Below are positions 17,264-30,091 of a DNA stretch of 64,000 bases, one piece after another; within the stretch, counting starts at the first letter, position 1; each line of letters begins with the position of its first letter. Source of the stretch: Dichetophora obliterata (taxonomy: Eukaryota; Arthropoda; Insecta; Diptera; Sciomyzidae). The translations under genes were made by a program, and so were the position numbers. The notes beneath the pieces are model-generated. The model was not told the DNA's origin. It ran no database searches and saw only the letters and a program-made list of their open reading frames with translations. Location: positions 3,405,001 through 3,469,000 of the forward strand of contig OY986439.1 of NCBI GenBank assembly GCA_963920525.1. The letters are read 5' to 3'.

Positions 17264-19944
17264 AAAATAACAAGGTCATTTAGAAAAAACTTTAACTTAT
17301 TGTTTATTTTAAATAAATATTAAACTCTCAAAGATTAATGTACGTTTTGCAGTTATATAGAAAAATGACACATCAATTGGCAATTCAACAAAAAATTGCT
17401 ATAATAATTCAAATAAATTCATATTTATTTTTTAGAGTGTATCTACATGAAATACGATTGAAGTACGTCTGAATCTTGAAAGATTTTGTGTAGATTCATT
17501 TAAAACTCACACGCAAATTTGATGTTAAAATTTTTTTTATTTATTACGCGAAATTCTGAGAAAATTGTGCTCAAACTTGAAATTTTAAACGTATTTGTTT
17601 CATTTGCTTGCTTAAACGTATTTATTTCATCTTCACACGAGTTGGAAAGGTTAACTCATTGCCTTAAAAATTAGGTCTCAAAAAAAGGATGTATTTTTTG
17701 AAAAATCCCGTTAAGTATATTTTAGTTTTGGTGTGCGATTCTTGAAACATTGCAAGCAAGGGTTGCTTCTTTCTAAACTTTTCTAGAAAATAGAACATGC
17801 AATTTTTAATTCTAATTTTGTATAAGAAGTAAACGAGCTTCTATGTAGATGGTGGTGGTCATTTGTTTGTTAATATTAACTCTCAAAATAGACTTCGCTA
17901 CCAATATCTTTCTATCAAAATTTGTATGTAAATTTATGCTAAACAGATGTTTAAAAAGGAACATGCAAGGTTATAGTGATTTTTGCTGATATACTGAAAA
18001 ACTAAGGGTTTGCATACTTTTTACTGTTGGTCTTTTTACTGTTGTGTTGGACAAGAAATGAAGTTATTTTCACTTAGTTTAGAGACAAAATTATCTACTG
18101 TCACACAATATTTTTGGGGTAAAAATATGGTTTCGTTTTGAGAGTTTCTTATGCATAAACAAAATAAAAGATTTACTTCAGATTCTTCAAATCACAAATG
18201 GTGCAGCAAAGAAAAGGAATAAATTCAATTATAAACGCTCTGTTAAAGTCTGCTTACAACAACAGTTCTTCCTGTTGGCCTAAATAGAAGTGAGGCCAAT
18301 GAATGTCAGCCAAAGTGCCAAAGTGAAATCCTGCTACTGCTCGAAATACTCGCCTCTCACTCTGCACATTAGCCAGACAATAGTTATAGGCCAAAGAGCC
18401 AATTCAGCCGCATTGTGCTCAGAAATGCAGGGCGCATGTTCGAAATTTTAGTACACTTTCTTCGCGGCTGCACAAGCTGTTAACATGGACTAAGCAGCCA
18501 ATTATTGTAGCTTCATTCTGCAAACTTTGGATGTTCTCTGTTAATAAAATCCACCACGAAGAGGACTACAAGCTGAATTTGCAGCTGGAACCTGAACCCT
18601 GGATGTGCTGATAACTTATATTATTACTAATGTCAGATTCAGCGGGAGTCAAATATTTTAAGAATATTTTGTGGTTTTGTGTCGTTCGCGGTGAATGACA
18701 ACTGAATTCTCATCAAAGCGACGAAAAGAATGAAGAGAAACGTATGCACAGAGTTCGAGTTAACATAGTTTTTATGAATCCATTTAGTTTGCAAGAAACT
18801 TATGCCTACAAATATGTTTTTAGTAGGCAGAAATCTTGGGCTTAGATTTACCCAAGAAAGCTTCCAACATGTTCCGTAAAATTTGAGTTTTAAATAATTT
18901 TTAAAGGCTACAGGTGAAGCAGAATTGATTTTATAGCCTAACCCAAAATTCGTGGAAATCAATTAGAAAGCCTTGAACTAATTATGAATGGGTAGCCAAG
19001 AGAGAAAGTCAGAGAGAGACAGAGAGAGGTAGATAAAAAGTCAGAGATAAAGCCTAATGAATCTTCGTTACTTCTTCTAGGAATTCACTTTGACATGTGA
19101 GACAAAAGTAAATGTTTTAAATATGTTGAATTGTGTATCGTGAAATAACCGTTTGAGTTGATATGAGTAGTAAAAAAAAGCTTGAAAAGTAATGTTATTT
19201 GAGTAAATTATAATACTTTTTGTCTCATTTTTGTTGAACTTTGATTTATAGGTACGTTAATTTATGTTGTTCCACAATTGTTGCATTTTATAGGATCAGG
19301 CTATGAGCAAACGTTGAGTTTTGTCAAACTTAAATGTAAGCTTACGACTTGAGTCCATTCTCAGCAGTTGTTTGAATTTACTCCTATGAGACTTGTTGAT
19401 TTAAAATATTACTACACTTATTGAAGTGAAATTAAGTTATGTTAAATTTTAATATAACATCGGTAGTTATATATAAGAAATTATTGAATTTTACTACATT
19501 ATAAAAAGTTAAACACATGTTGAATTTTAACCGGTGCAACTGTGCAGTGGACAAAAATCAAAAAAATGTTGTGTCTCGAAATCCCACATATTTGGTATCA
19601 ATCATTATTAATAAACCAAAAAATTAGAACAATAATACATGTTTTGATTGCGCTGGAGCGCTTAAGAGTTGAGTAATTTTTTTAATAAACTCAAATTTTG
19701 AGCATAGCCTTTTGTTGCTTTATATAAATAATTGCGAGAAATCCATTTTTGAACGAAACTAAGCCAAACAAAGCTCATTGTTATATAAAAGTTACAGAGA
19801 TATTTAAAAAATTTATTTAAATAGTTGCAAAATTTCATAAATTCGAATGAAAAATCATGAAAATTAGCATATTTTGATAGAAAAAAAAATTTTTATAAAA
19901 ATAAGTGCCGTTTTTTTCGGATAATCAAAACAAAAATATTATTC
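17264..19944. other. Mixed unique-looking sequence, no gene recognised
   Basis: AT-rich, with a GC-richer block at about 18230-18640 that looks like single-copy DNA; its open frames are short and unsupported. An open frame of 107 codons on the minus strand (18639-18962) has no recognisable domain. Short (GA)n runs lie near 19005-19030. Confidence 0.35.
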
Positions 19945-20165
19945 AAATAGAAGTCCAAAGGAGGTACCCGTAGGGTTCAACCGATTTCGATTTTTTTCAG
20001 TACACATCTATAACTTTATTTGACTACCCTTCTGAAGAACTTTTGTTAAGATCGGCCAACTTTTGTATGTACCTCCCATGCAAAATCAAGTAAAATATCA
20101 ATATAGGCCCAAAGGAGGTACCTCTAGGGTCTAACCGATTTCAACCATTTTTTACATTTTTTCTT
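19945..20165 (+). repeat. Two-copy tandem block
   Basis: CCAAAGGAGGTACCCGTAGG followed by GTTCAACCGATTTC (from about 19955) recurs about 155 bp later as CCAAAGGAGGTACCTCTAGG followed by GTCTAACCGATTTC. The intervening sequence is less similar. Function unknown. Confidence 0.65.
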
Positions 20166-20293
20166 AATTGGGCTTAACTATTTAAGCATACAAAATTGCA
20201 TTATCATAGGAGTCCTTCTATTTTGTTTGACAGACAAAACTGTGTGGTGTGTTCATTTATTACAGCAATAGCCACAAAACTGTTGCCTATAAG

Positions 20294-20345
20294 CAGGCCC
20301 GTAGAGAGCCAAGTTCGGGCCCCGGGGGGTTACAACACACGGGCC
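20294..20345 (+). repeat. Unpaired hAT-like terminus
   Basis: CAGGCCCGTAGAGAGCCAAG followed by GC-rich runs (GGGCCCCGGGGGG, GGGCCCCCCC) resembles a hAT left end preceded by cctataag. No convincing partner was found. Confidence 0.3.
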
Positions 20346-20440
20346 CCCCCTAAAACATTTCAAAAATGCAATAAGGAAAGTATAAACCAGTGCAAGCTAT
20401 TGCGAGGTCTTTGCGAAAAGTATTATATAGTTCTTAGCTA

Positions 20441-21727
20441 TTGGGGGTTGGAATTAGTTTTAAAGGTTTTCTAAGAGATGGCGTAACTATCAATAGATCG
20501 CATCGGGCACACCTGTGACTATATTCATTTCAAAGCACATTGTCTAAGCTTCATTTTTCAGTATGTGTCATTCCACTGAAGTGTAAACAACATATATTTT
20601 TTTCTCTGTGAACATGTCGACTTTCGTTCCAACAAAACGCAATTTGCGGGAAGGTTTACTTTTGTGATTCCATTTGAAGAAAAAAGCGGTTGAAGCACAA
20701 CGCACGCTTACTGAGGCTTACGGGGACTATGCTCCATCGATTTCTACTTGTGAGTACTGGTTCCGTCGGTTTAAAAGTGGTGATTTTGAAACGGAAGACA
20801 AAGAGCGTCCGGGCCAGCCGAAAAAGTTTGAAGATGAGGAATTGGAGGCTTTGCTCGATGAAGACCCGTGTCAAACCCTTCAAGAATTGTCAGAATCATT
20901 GGGAGTCGACTTATCAACGGTCGGCAAACGCTTGAAGGCCATGGGAATGATTCAAAAGCAAGGAAATTGGGTGCCGTACCAGTTGAAGCCGAGAGACGTT
21001 GAACGGCGATTTTGCATGTGCGAACAACTGCTTCAACGGCATAAAAGGAAGAGTTTTTTGCATCGTATTGTCACTGGCGATGAAAAGTGGATCCATTTCG
21101 ATAATCCTAAGCGAAAAAAATCGTGGGGACCACCCGGCCATGCATCAACATCGAGGGCCAAGCCGAATATTCATGGCGCCAAGCTTATGCTGTGTATTTG
21201 GTGGGATCAGAAGGGTGTCGTGTACTATGAGCTGCTAAAACCTAACGAAACCATCACTGGGGAACGCTACCAACAACAATTGATGCAATTGAGCCGAGCA
21301 TTAAAGGTTAAACGGCCGGAATATGCCAAAAGACACGACAAAGTGGTTTTTCAACATGACAACGCACGGCCACATGTTGCAAGAACCGTCAAGGAAACGT
21401 TGGAGGCGCTGAATTGGGATGTGCTACTCCACCCGCCTTATAGCCCAGACATAGCCCCTTCCGACTACCACCTATTCAGATCGATGACGCATGGCTTGGC
21501 TGAGCAGCGCTTCACTTCTTACGAGGATACCAAAAAATGGGTCGATTCGTGGATTGCCTCAAAAGACGAATCGTTCTTCCGGCGCGGAATGCATATGCTG
21601 CCAGAAAGATGGGAAAATGTTGTAGCTAACGATGGACAATACTTTGAATAATATACATTGCACCGTTGTTTCTAAATAAATGCTCAAAAACCGAAAAAAA
21701 ACCTTTAAAATTAATTCCAACCCCCAA
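20441..21727 (+). mobile_element. Complete mariner transposon (1287 bp)
   Basis: The left end TTGGGGGTTGGAATTAGTTT and the reverse-complemented right end TTGGGGGTTGGAATTAATTT are inverted repeats of about 30 bp with one mismatch. TA dinucleotides (20439-20440 and 21728-21729) flank the element, as expected for mariner insertion. Length, inverted repeats and a 345-codon transposase frame fit a whole mariner. Only one nonsense codon marks it as inactive, so insertion was relatively recent. Confidence 0.95.
20614..21651 (+). pseudogene. Mariner transposase with a single premature stop (codon 18)
   Basis: Cut-and-paste transposase, DD34D type. Reading from the ATG at 20614 gives 345 codons, the usual mariner length. 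TGA at 20665-20667 (codon 18) interrupts MSTFVPTKRNLREGLLL before FHLKKKAVEAQ. The rest (20674-21651) is open. The N-terminal helix-turn-helix runs to about residue 110, with WFRRFKSGDFETED and LSTVGKRLKAMGM. Catalytic aspartates appear in VTGDEKWIHFDN, FQHDNARPH and YSPDIAPSDYHLF; the last two are 34 residues apart. WVPYQLK between the DNA-binding and catalytic parts is the usual WVPHEL-type linker. Without readthrough, any downstream-start product would lack the extreme N-terminus. Confidence 0.93.
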
Positions 21728-21729
21728 TA

Positions 21730-22968
21730 TTATATAGAGTACATAGGGATCTTTAAGTCATGCGCAATGACAAGATGAACATATCCTTTTTTCGTTGTGG
21801 TCTGTATTAATTATCTCTACCTAACGAATTTTTTTTTGTATGACACTCCGAATAGTTAAAATAAACTGATGATTCGCATTATTATTATTTTTATTCTTTT
21901 TTTTTAATTTTTTTTTATTCATTGTAAAAACCCGAATTTTGAGAGCTTCATAAAATATTGATACTTAAAAGTATGTGCAAATTTAATATTTGTATACATA
22001 TATTTGGGGAAATATTTGATGAAATTTTTAAAGTGAAAGGGTCGCTTTGTCGCATAATTGCAGTTTTGAAATTTTTTATATTTATTGGAATTTTCTTTTG
22101 TCAACAAAAAAATTACACATGCTTTTTACACTGAAGAGAATTTAAACATATATAAAAAAGACAAAATGATTTATTTTTACAAATTGTGTCAAATTTAGAC
22201 TAACATCATTTGAAAGTAAATTATCATTATTACAAAATTTTACTTATTATAATCATGAATATCTTCATTACTTTCAAACGAATTCAAGGAAAATTTTTAC
22301 AATCAGAATTATTCAATGATTTTTCAAAAAACTTTATAACATCCAGAATATTCTTGGACATCTTCAAAGAAGTTAAGAAAACAACCTAACATGCATTATA
22401 TCAAAATTTAAATTTATGTCAATATTTTGTAGTATAAATGTAGGAAAACATACCTACTAATAAACAAAAGGTGGTTTTATAACGATTTTATTTGCTTTTT
22501 TGAGAATTTCCCTCTACAACTCTCGTCGATTTTCGATTCAAATAACTCGATATATCAAGTATCTCAAACTTAACAATTTACTAATTTCTTTTTTCGAACA
22601 TTTCCGATTATTTTTTACTCAAAGTGATCTGTTTTTTTTCTTGCATTTTTTCATATTCACTCGCAATATTACATACGAGAAATTAAGACCCTAATAAAAC
22701 TTAAAGTTGACGTCATAATAAAACAAGCAAGACTTTTGTTTTCAGGCCAAAACAAAAAAGATTATTTATAGTTAAGTGAATATTTTTTAGATAAGGTGGA
22801 CTTAAGAACAAGAAATAAGAAAAAAATTTTTGGAAATAATTTTTTGAAGAGTTTGCTACTTTGAAAAGAAACTGTTGCATCAGCAGCAGACTTACACTTT
22901 TTTTAAGTAAGCTGAGAAGGATCCGTGGCAAATGACTGTAAAGTATCAATTTCTGTTTTTTTGATATT
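21730..22968. other. AT-rich DNA, nothing recognised
   Basis: Runs of A/T and short unsupported open frames only. A short inverted pair (CATTTGAAAGTAA near 22208 and TTACTTTCAAACG near 22270) is present but small. Confidence 0.35.
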
Positions 22969-23393
22969 AAGGGTTTTCATGCAAAGTGGCAGGCTTCTAA
23001 TTTGGGCAATTAGTTATTTTTATCAGACAGGTTGTATGAACAGCCCTTAAAGTCGATTGTGCATTTGCAGCATATAAGTCAGCTGTGCGATCTGCCAGCG
23101 ATGCGTTCCATTTAAACAAGGACGCTTTGCGGATTGTTTGCTTGTTTTCTGAAATTTTTAGAATTAAATCTTTATTAGTTTTGCTCAAATTATAACTTTT
23201 CCTTCAAAAAAGAAAACAGCTGGTTGATCATATAAGTTTGCCACCTCGTTTGCTCACCTAAATCGAAGAGCAAATTTATCTGGTTTGTGCAAAAGCTTTT
23301 TCATACGAATTTTGACAGTTCATTTATAAGGCTGATAAACTTATAAGGTTTATACCATTTATAAGGGTATTGCCCATTTGCATGAAAACCCTT
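22969..23393. mobile_element. MITE with perfect 17-bp inverted ends (425 bp)
   Basis: AAGGGTTTTCATGCAAA at 22969-22985 is exactly complementary to 23377-23393, with partial pairing continuing inward (GTGGCA / TGGGCA). TTA/TA-type sequence borders both ends. No transposase inside. Superfamily undetermined. Confidence 0.65.
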
Positions 23394-24005
23394 ATTATAT
23401 TTTTTATCTCATAAATAGCATATATTTTTTCTTATCAATGAAATTCTTATTTTATTCGAAAGTAAAAAAGGAAATGGTTCAAACTTACAGATACGAGTAG
23501 ATAGATAAATTAAATGTACAAAAATTATATGTTATTTCCTTAGTTGAAAAAATGTAAACATAGGTTTTTAATGTTTAATTCAATAAGGATAGCTTAACAC
23601 ACACATTATTATAATAACAACACAATATTTTAAAGGATTTTTTAAGTATAAAACTACAAATTTGGATTATTTATGTATGTCAAATTTCAGCAGTTCGATA
23701 TGAATTATTTGTGGTAGTTGATATTTTATAATATTTAATAAGAAACTTTATTTGTTGCATTAAAACTTTTCAAGCTTTCACTAATAAAAAGTAATCAAAT
23801 TATTTGTAAACTATTCCACTAAGTGTTTGTAAATTATTCCATTTGTAAACTATTCTTCTTATGAGTGTTTTATGAATTATTAACGTACGTAATATAACAA
23901 AAATTAGCAGTACAATGATTTTCCAGATATGCACTGAAAAACGATCATGCTTTTTTCTATATTGTATACTATAAGACAAATTTTCTACTGGGGGTATTTC
24001 TACTG

Positions 24006-24980
24006 GTGATTGAAAGTACTCATATACGATGTTGCCACGGTATATATATAAAAAAGGTATCCATGCTTGATGAGACGTACCCTGTATTTCTAAAATCCCT
24101 TCTTCCTGTGATATTACCTTTCATTACCCACATTTTTAACACCATCCTAACTACATGTATTTTTCCATGCAGCTGGAAAATAGATAAAATTATACCAATT
24201 ACCAAATCATGCAACGACTATCGCCCGATAGCTATCTTACCTTTCCTCTCTAAGGCACTAGAAATATTACTTCATCGCCAAATTAGTACGTTTGTTAACA
24301 AAAATAAACTTATAAGTGATAGACGACTGTCTGGCTTTAGAGCTCAGCGAAGCTGCGTTACCGCACTTATAGACGTAACTGAAAACATTCGTGCTGGTCT
24401 AGATGAAAACAAAGTCAGTTTTTTAATCCTGTTTGATCATTCAAAGGCATTTGATTCTGTCGATCATACTATCCTTCATACCAAACTTCTAAAATATTGC
24501 AATTTTTCATCAACTGCAGCAAATTTAGTGCAGTCGTATCTGTCTAAAAGATCGCAAGCTGTATGTGCAAATAGTTTGACATCTGATTTTTTACCCGTTA
24601 AACGTGAAGTCCCACAGGGATCTGTCCTTGGGCCGCTCCTGTTCTTAATTTACATCAACGATTTACCTGATATTATTCAAAACTGTAACATTCACATGTA
24701 TGCAGATGACGTTCAGCTGTATGCAAGTTGCAGTCGGAATTAATAATGATTTAAGCTAACATTAATAATGATTTAAGTCGAATAAATAAATGGGCAGGCG
24801 AAAACGGTTTATGTCTCAATCCGAAAAATTCAAAGTGCTTAGTTATAACAAAAAGACTAATAGACACTGTAAGTTTTTCTAAAGTCATCCTAAACAATTG
24901 TGCAATACAATTCGAAGATTCTGCTAAAAATCTTGGAATTATTTTTAATAGAACGATGTCAAGGAGCATGGAACGTTGTC
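24006..24980 (+). pseudogene. LINE-D reverse transcriptase fragment
   Basis: The 245-codon open piece (24006-24743) contains YRPIAILPFLSKALEILLHR, SGFRAQRSCVTALIDV, then LFDHSKAFDSVDHTIL, REVPQGSVLGPLLFLIYIND and catalytic MYADDVQLYAS, in the order of LINE RT motifs. A short direct duplication (TAATAATGATTTAAG twice, 24742-24779) breaks the frame. Immediately after it, translation resumes with INNDLSRINKWAGENGLCLN and then PKNSKCLVIT. Stops and frameshifts follow. The endonuclease region is absent. Confidence 0.85.
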
Positions 24981-25755
24981 ATACGGAATGCTACGTGTAC
25001 TGTGGATAACTTAACACTTTACGCCACTACGAATTAGATTAGTTCTTGCTAAAACCTATCTTCTTACCACTCTACTCTACGGATGTGAATTATTTGCAAA
25101 TTGTGATGCTTCTTGCAAAGCAAAACTTAGTGTGCTTTTCAACAATATCGCGAGATACTGAAACGTCGTGGCAGTGTCTCACAATATGCTAAGCAAATAT
25201 GTAATATGACCTTCGATAATATACTAAAATTCCGAACTCTGGTGCTGCTGCATAAAGTGATATACTCTGGTGAGCCTACATATATATTTACGCGATAGAC
25301 TGTTTTTTCGAGTTCAATTCGAACTAAAATTTTAATCCAGATACGACACTTTTGCTTAACCTCGGAAAGACAATTCTATGTCTACGCAATACGTCTTTGG
25401 AACTTCTTACCCACTGAGCTTAGATCTGTTCATAACGCTGTGCAATTTAAAAAGAAATTATCTATATATCTCTCACTGTTGCAATGATATAATATAAAGT
25501 ACTAAATATTAATCTTTATTTGTTTTCACATCACTTTATTATGTTTTAAGTAAATTCATATTTTTTTCTTTTTTTATATTTTTATTTAAAAATTTTTAAT
25601 TCTTAATTTTAAGTCATAACTCATGTTACTTTTTAAGTTATATTCATGATAATTAACTAGATACATGAAGCTGGTACTGTAATTATAAGGTTTCTTTAAT
25701 AAATCTTGTTGTACTAGCTAGTCATGTAAATAGATACAAATAAAAATACAAATAC
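24006..25755 (+). mobile_element. LINE-D, 5'-truncated non-LTR retrotransposon
   Basis: Plus-strand RT sequence (24006-24980) is followed by degraded thumb and C-terminal sequence. The latter ends with YAIRLWNFLPTELRSVHNAV near 25385-25440, the typical LWNxLP tail block of Jockey/CR1-like ORF2. A 3' tail of ATACAAATA-like units lies at about 25728-25755. The 5' end is lost before the RT. No clear target duplication was found. Confidence 0.8.
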
Positions 25756-26023
25756 TAGTCAAAAATGTATCCAGAATAGCCTATTCATTAGAAAAAAGAT
25801 ATCAGCGCATTAAATTTTTGAGTTCCCAAGCCACGTAAAAGTTTTACTAAGGGTATTCACTAAAATTTGTAAAGTCAAAACCTTTGAAATGTTTCAAATC
25901 TCTGCCAACCCCGTTACAAAATTGATTAGTAAAGGGCTATTATTAGACTTTGAAGCTGCAAATAAAAATAATTTGGTACTTTTTAGAACTCATTCCCAAA
26001 ACTATTCATCACTACACTCAATA

Positions 26024-26218
26024 AGCCCTATAATGAAAAATTTTTCACGCCTTATCAGAAAAGGTAGTTTTCGTTTTTAAGATACAGCTCAAGAACAATT
26101 TGGAAAGAATGAATAAAATTGAAATTTGGGAAAAATCTCCAAAATATTCTTGAGCTCTATCTTAAAAATGAAAACTCCCTTTTTCGATTACGCGTGAAAA
26201 ATTATTTATGATAGGGCT
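26024..26218. mobile_element. Foldback MITE, CAGCCCTAT family copy 1
   Basis: AGCCCTATAATGAAAAATTT pairs with the far end ATTATTTATGATAGGGCT, and inner arms (TCGTTTTTAAGATA / TATCTTAAAAATGA) continue the hairpin. Ends match the copy at 30181-30397 and share the first nine bases with 60680-60941. Confidence 0.7.
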
Positions 26219-26514
26219 GAATAAGTTCGACGTTTTCAACGTTACAAATGGTATCTGCTAAACTAAGACACGATGCTAACTTAACTTGCTAACTAGCTGC
26301 TAAAACTTTTCGCATAAAAAATTTGGACAGGATTTAACAAATTTTTTAAGTTAAGCAAGCTAGCAGGATTTAACAAATGTAGTGAATATCACTACTAAAA
26401 TTTTTTGATATTGTCAATACAAAGCAAGGTTAGAAATAGAAAAATAAAAATTTTATTGGAAAAAACACCACTTGTATCCCTCAACAATAAATCAGCTTTT
26501 TGCTGCCTTAATTT

Positions 26515-26551
26515 CCCGAAAATCCGGGTCCCCCCCCTCTCGGCGGCCCTG
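26515..26551 (-). repeat. Unpaired hAT-like terminus
   Basis: On the minus strand it begins CAGGGCCGCCGAGAGGGGGG, a hAT-like G-rich end, with attacaag outside it. No partner was located. Confidence 0.3.
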
Positions 26552-27449
26552 ATTACAAGTTCAGAAAATTTCATCAAAAACAATTTAGATTGTGTAACTT
26601 GGGAATATAATATTATTTTCGAAAGATCTTAGTTATATTCAAAGCCTAGTTCTTAAGATAATTTTACTTTTAAAGACCTTTGGTCTGTAAAGACCTCAAT
26701 ATCAAAGTGTGCGTAGTTCGAAAAGTATATATTTTCTTGAAATCCGCAACATACTTTTTGATATTTACAGTTTGTTAAAAAAAAAAAAATAAGATGTGTG
26801 TTTGCATTAAGAAAAAATTAAATTTTTAAGTAAACTGCAATTGTTTTAATAATTTATTTTGAAATTTATAAATGTTCAGTTGTTCCCACTGCATCTTTCA
26901 CTTTTTCTAGTAGTTTTAATCCTTCATGCGTCAATGCGGTTTACTAAAGATGCACCCCTTCACACTTTCAGGTTAAATTCACATATGTTCCTTTAGAAAT
27001 ACGCAAAAGCTTCAATGAAAGTAGATACATTGTAAGCTATATGAGGATATTTGTGTGTAATACACAGCAAAGTTTATGTGTTGATAGGTGTGCGAATGTG
27101 TGCTTGGGTGGAAAACAATTTTATAAGCTTGCGTGTTTGCAATAAATGATATTAAAATGACCTTTTGAAGTGCTTGTATTAAGAACAGAGGTAAAGTAAG
27201 TTCAACAATGCGAAGTGCTTCGAATTAGCTTTATAAGAGGACCATAAAAAAGCAGTTCGTTTAGGCATCAGTGTAAGGAAATTAAGACTGTCCTATACAT
27301 TTTTTTGTTTCTCTATTCAGTGTTGGCATGTATTCATGGTTGCAATAATCAAAGTCTTACAGGAATCCTTAATGAAACATACATAATGTTACGTAATCTT
27401 TGACGAAACATGCGGATTCGGCCATATATTTGCGAATCTTATTAATCGT

Positions 27450-27770
27450 GGCGGCCGTAGCCTAGATGGTAGAGTGCGTGGCCCCTAAGCTAAAGAATCG
27501 CTCGCGGTAGCCCGGATTCAATTCCAGCTCAGACAGAATGTTTTTTCAATTGAATTAATTTTTCTATTCGGTAGTCATCTCCCTGCGGAAAATGGCAAAC
27601 CTCAGAGAATAAAACTTGCCATGTAAAGTTTATTGATAACATAAGCCGTTCGGAGTTGGCATAGATAACCAATTCTCGATCATTTGTGTTCAAACATTTA
27701 ATTACAAGCAAAGCACAATTGATCAGTAGAAGCTAGGTCAAAGTCCTTCCAAGGACTGAAATGGCCAGTT
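27450..27770 (+). mobile_element. tRNA-derived SINE, copy 1
   Basis: The head GGCGGCCGTAGCCTAGATGG carries an A-box-like TAGCCTAGATGG (27457-27468), and GGATTCAATTCC (27514-27525) is a B-box-like pol III promoter element. A body of about 250 bp follows (CAAACCTCAGAGA, AAGCCGTTCGGAGT, CAAAGTCCTTCCAAGG, ATGGCCAGTTTA). The whole unit recurs inverted at 63548-63875 with about 80-90 percent identity by eye. The flanks show no clear duplication, so this copy is probably the older one. Confidence 0.85.
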
Positions 27771-29791
27771 TATATTATATATATACAAAAATACATACGG
27801 ACTTACAAATTTTGTACGTAAACAATATAAAAAAAATTATTCCAAAGTACATGTTTTGTTTGTTTTTAAATTGATCTTCCTCTCGCTAGGTGGCATAAAA
27901 AAATAGTCCTTTTCAGCCGGTGTCAAAATATTTTGGTCCCAATTTATCGGAAGTAAAAAATGGAAGTGCATATTAATAAAATTACTTGCCACTACAACCT
28001 TAACTACTATTATAAAGTTTGGTTACAATTTTCCCCCGTTATCACAATAATAATAATTCTAGTAAAGATTGTAGGGAAAAAAGATGCATTTAAAACAAAC
28101 AAAAATGATATATTGGAATATTGTTATTTATATTATTTACGTGAAAAACATTTGAAGTCTCTATATATTCTCTATCAGAGTGAGGAAAAATTCGTTCGCA
28201 ATTGATTAAATAACGATCTTATCGTTCGTTTTTTGCTGTGTGTGAGAATTTTTCAAACGAAAAATTTAAAAGTAGACGACCCTGCAAAAAATCACTAACC
28301 AATTTGACTGACACTAATAAAAAATATCAAATTTTAACCAGTACATGGAAATAAAATTTTCACCTCTCATTACTTTGAAAAAGAAAACTACAGTGTTTTT
28401 ATTTTTTGATAAATTAGTCTTTCACTTTGTTGTGAAAAAAAAATTTTCCTGTGTTGAAAAAAGTGAATACTAAATTTGTGAAAATATTAATAAAAAAAAT
28501 TAGTAAAAAACAATTAGCAACGAAAAGTGTTTACTAATAAAACGCGAAAAAGTAATGAAAAAACATTGGCTTAAAACAATTTAAAAGATCCTCCCGAGTC
28601 TTGTGAACGATTCTCGGGGCAGGTGTGCAACGCAACAACGGCAAAAACAGTTGCCTAAAATGCTTTCAAGAGGGTAATTCTTTACTTTGACATCTAATAG
28701 ATTGTTGTGCAATTTTATGTTTAACTTTCCATATGAAAATATATTAATATTCTGTAGATTCATTTTAATGTAAATTTGCATAGTTGAATTCCATGTAAAA
28801 AAACTCTTTGAATTTGTGTATTTGAAAAAAAAAATAAATTTTGATACTAATAAATATTGAAAACATTAATCTGGGAATGCTTTTCTGAGTTTTGATTTAT
28901 TTACTTTGGCAATGAGCAGGAGTACGATATTCACCACCCCAACGACATGTGCGAAAGAGACGACTGTATACTTGTAGCTCTTGTTGGAGGGAGATACAAG
29001 GTCTCATGTATATTCACGCCGACGGGGAACTTTCGGTTAATTTTTTCCCGATGCTCTTACAAAATTAACTGGTAAAATCCGGAAAGATTAACTGGTAATT
29101 AACCGGGTAACTACCAGCAGCCTTTTTTGCTGGGGAACGTTCGCAATCGAAAAAGGAACGCTCTGCTTGCGTAATTTTTTTTATCACTGATAAATTTGTG
29201 AGCTTTGTATTTTTTCGAACGATTTTTTCACACAACAACAAAAAGTAACAAACATTCGTTTGGAATTGTTCATTAAAAATGAGCGTTTGAAGAAAAAATT
29301 CACGAACGTTCGTTTGTACGTAGAGTTATTAGACAAAATATAAGTTTGTTGTATTTTTGTACACTTGCTGACATGAAAGGATGAAACCAAAATACAGATG
29401 TGGACTGCACATATGCATATGAGGAAAAAATAATGTTTTAATAAGGTAAATAAATTTGATTTGCCCAATCAAATGAAAAAAGATGGTTTGTTATGATTGT
29501 TGTTATATGATTAGATTGTATGATTACTTCTTGATGATCTTGATGATGAAGCATCGTCAAAATTATGTTTGTGCCCACTCTCGTAATGCCTTTTGATATT
29601 CCCTAGTATGCATCCCATGAGAGGTTTTTCGTATAAGAGACATTTGGGAATGTTTCTTATTTTGTCATAGATGACCAGAGATTTTTTGTCTATTTTTGAT
29701 CCCATCACTGAAAATCAGGAAGTGAAGAACGTTTTAATACGTATGTTTCAATAACACTGGTCTGAAAAAGTATAAAGGCACTATTACGATA
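27771..29791. other. AT-rich DNA, no gene recognised
   Basis: Only short open frames without domains. A GC-richer patch around 28900-29110 repeats words such as TTAACTGGTAA but has no recognisable identity. Confidence 0.3.
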
Positions 29792-30085
29792 ACTGGGGCG
29801 CCGCGATTTGAAAGTGTTGTTCTTTTCATAACAAAAAAAAATTTTTTGTTCGAACAAAAAATCGATACCTCAACTAGTTATCTATATTTAACATTTTGTT
29901 GCTTGGTACAAGATCTGTTCAATAAAATATCTATATCGTTACCATTATTGATTGAAAGATTAAATGATAATCAAATTAAAAAATTGATAACTCGAAAACA
30001 AATCGATGCATCGATTTTTCTTTCGGCCATTCCTATTTTTATTAAAAGGACTTCACGAATCCATTGTCAAATCGCGGCGCACCAG
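29792..30085. mobile_element. Small foldback element (GGCGCCGCGATTTGA ends)
   Basis: ACTGGGGCGCCGCGATTTGA at 29792-29811 is matched by the reverse complement of 30067-30086 with one mismatch. The interior is AT-rich. The right end abuts the left arm of the next foldback. Confidence 0.5.
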
Positions 30086-30091
30086 TCGTCG

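Noticed and set aside
20294..26551. A 6.2-kb hAT bounded by the ends at 20294 and 26551
   Set aside because: The putative duplications (cctataag and attacaag) match at only five of eight positions and the ends diverge after a dozen bases.
27450..27535. Functional tRNA gene
   Set aside because: A- and B-box-like words are present, but the same head recurs with a long common body and target duplications, which identifies a SINE; I could not fold a proper cloverleaf with a normal anticodon arm.
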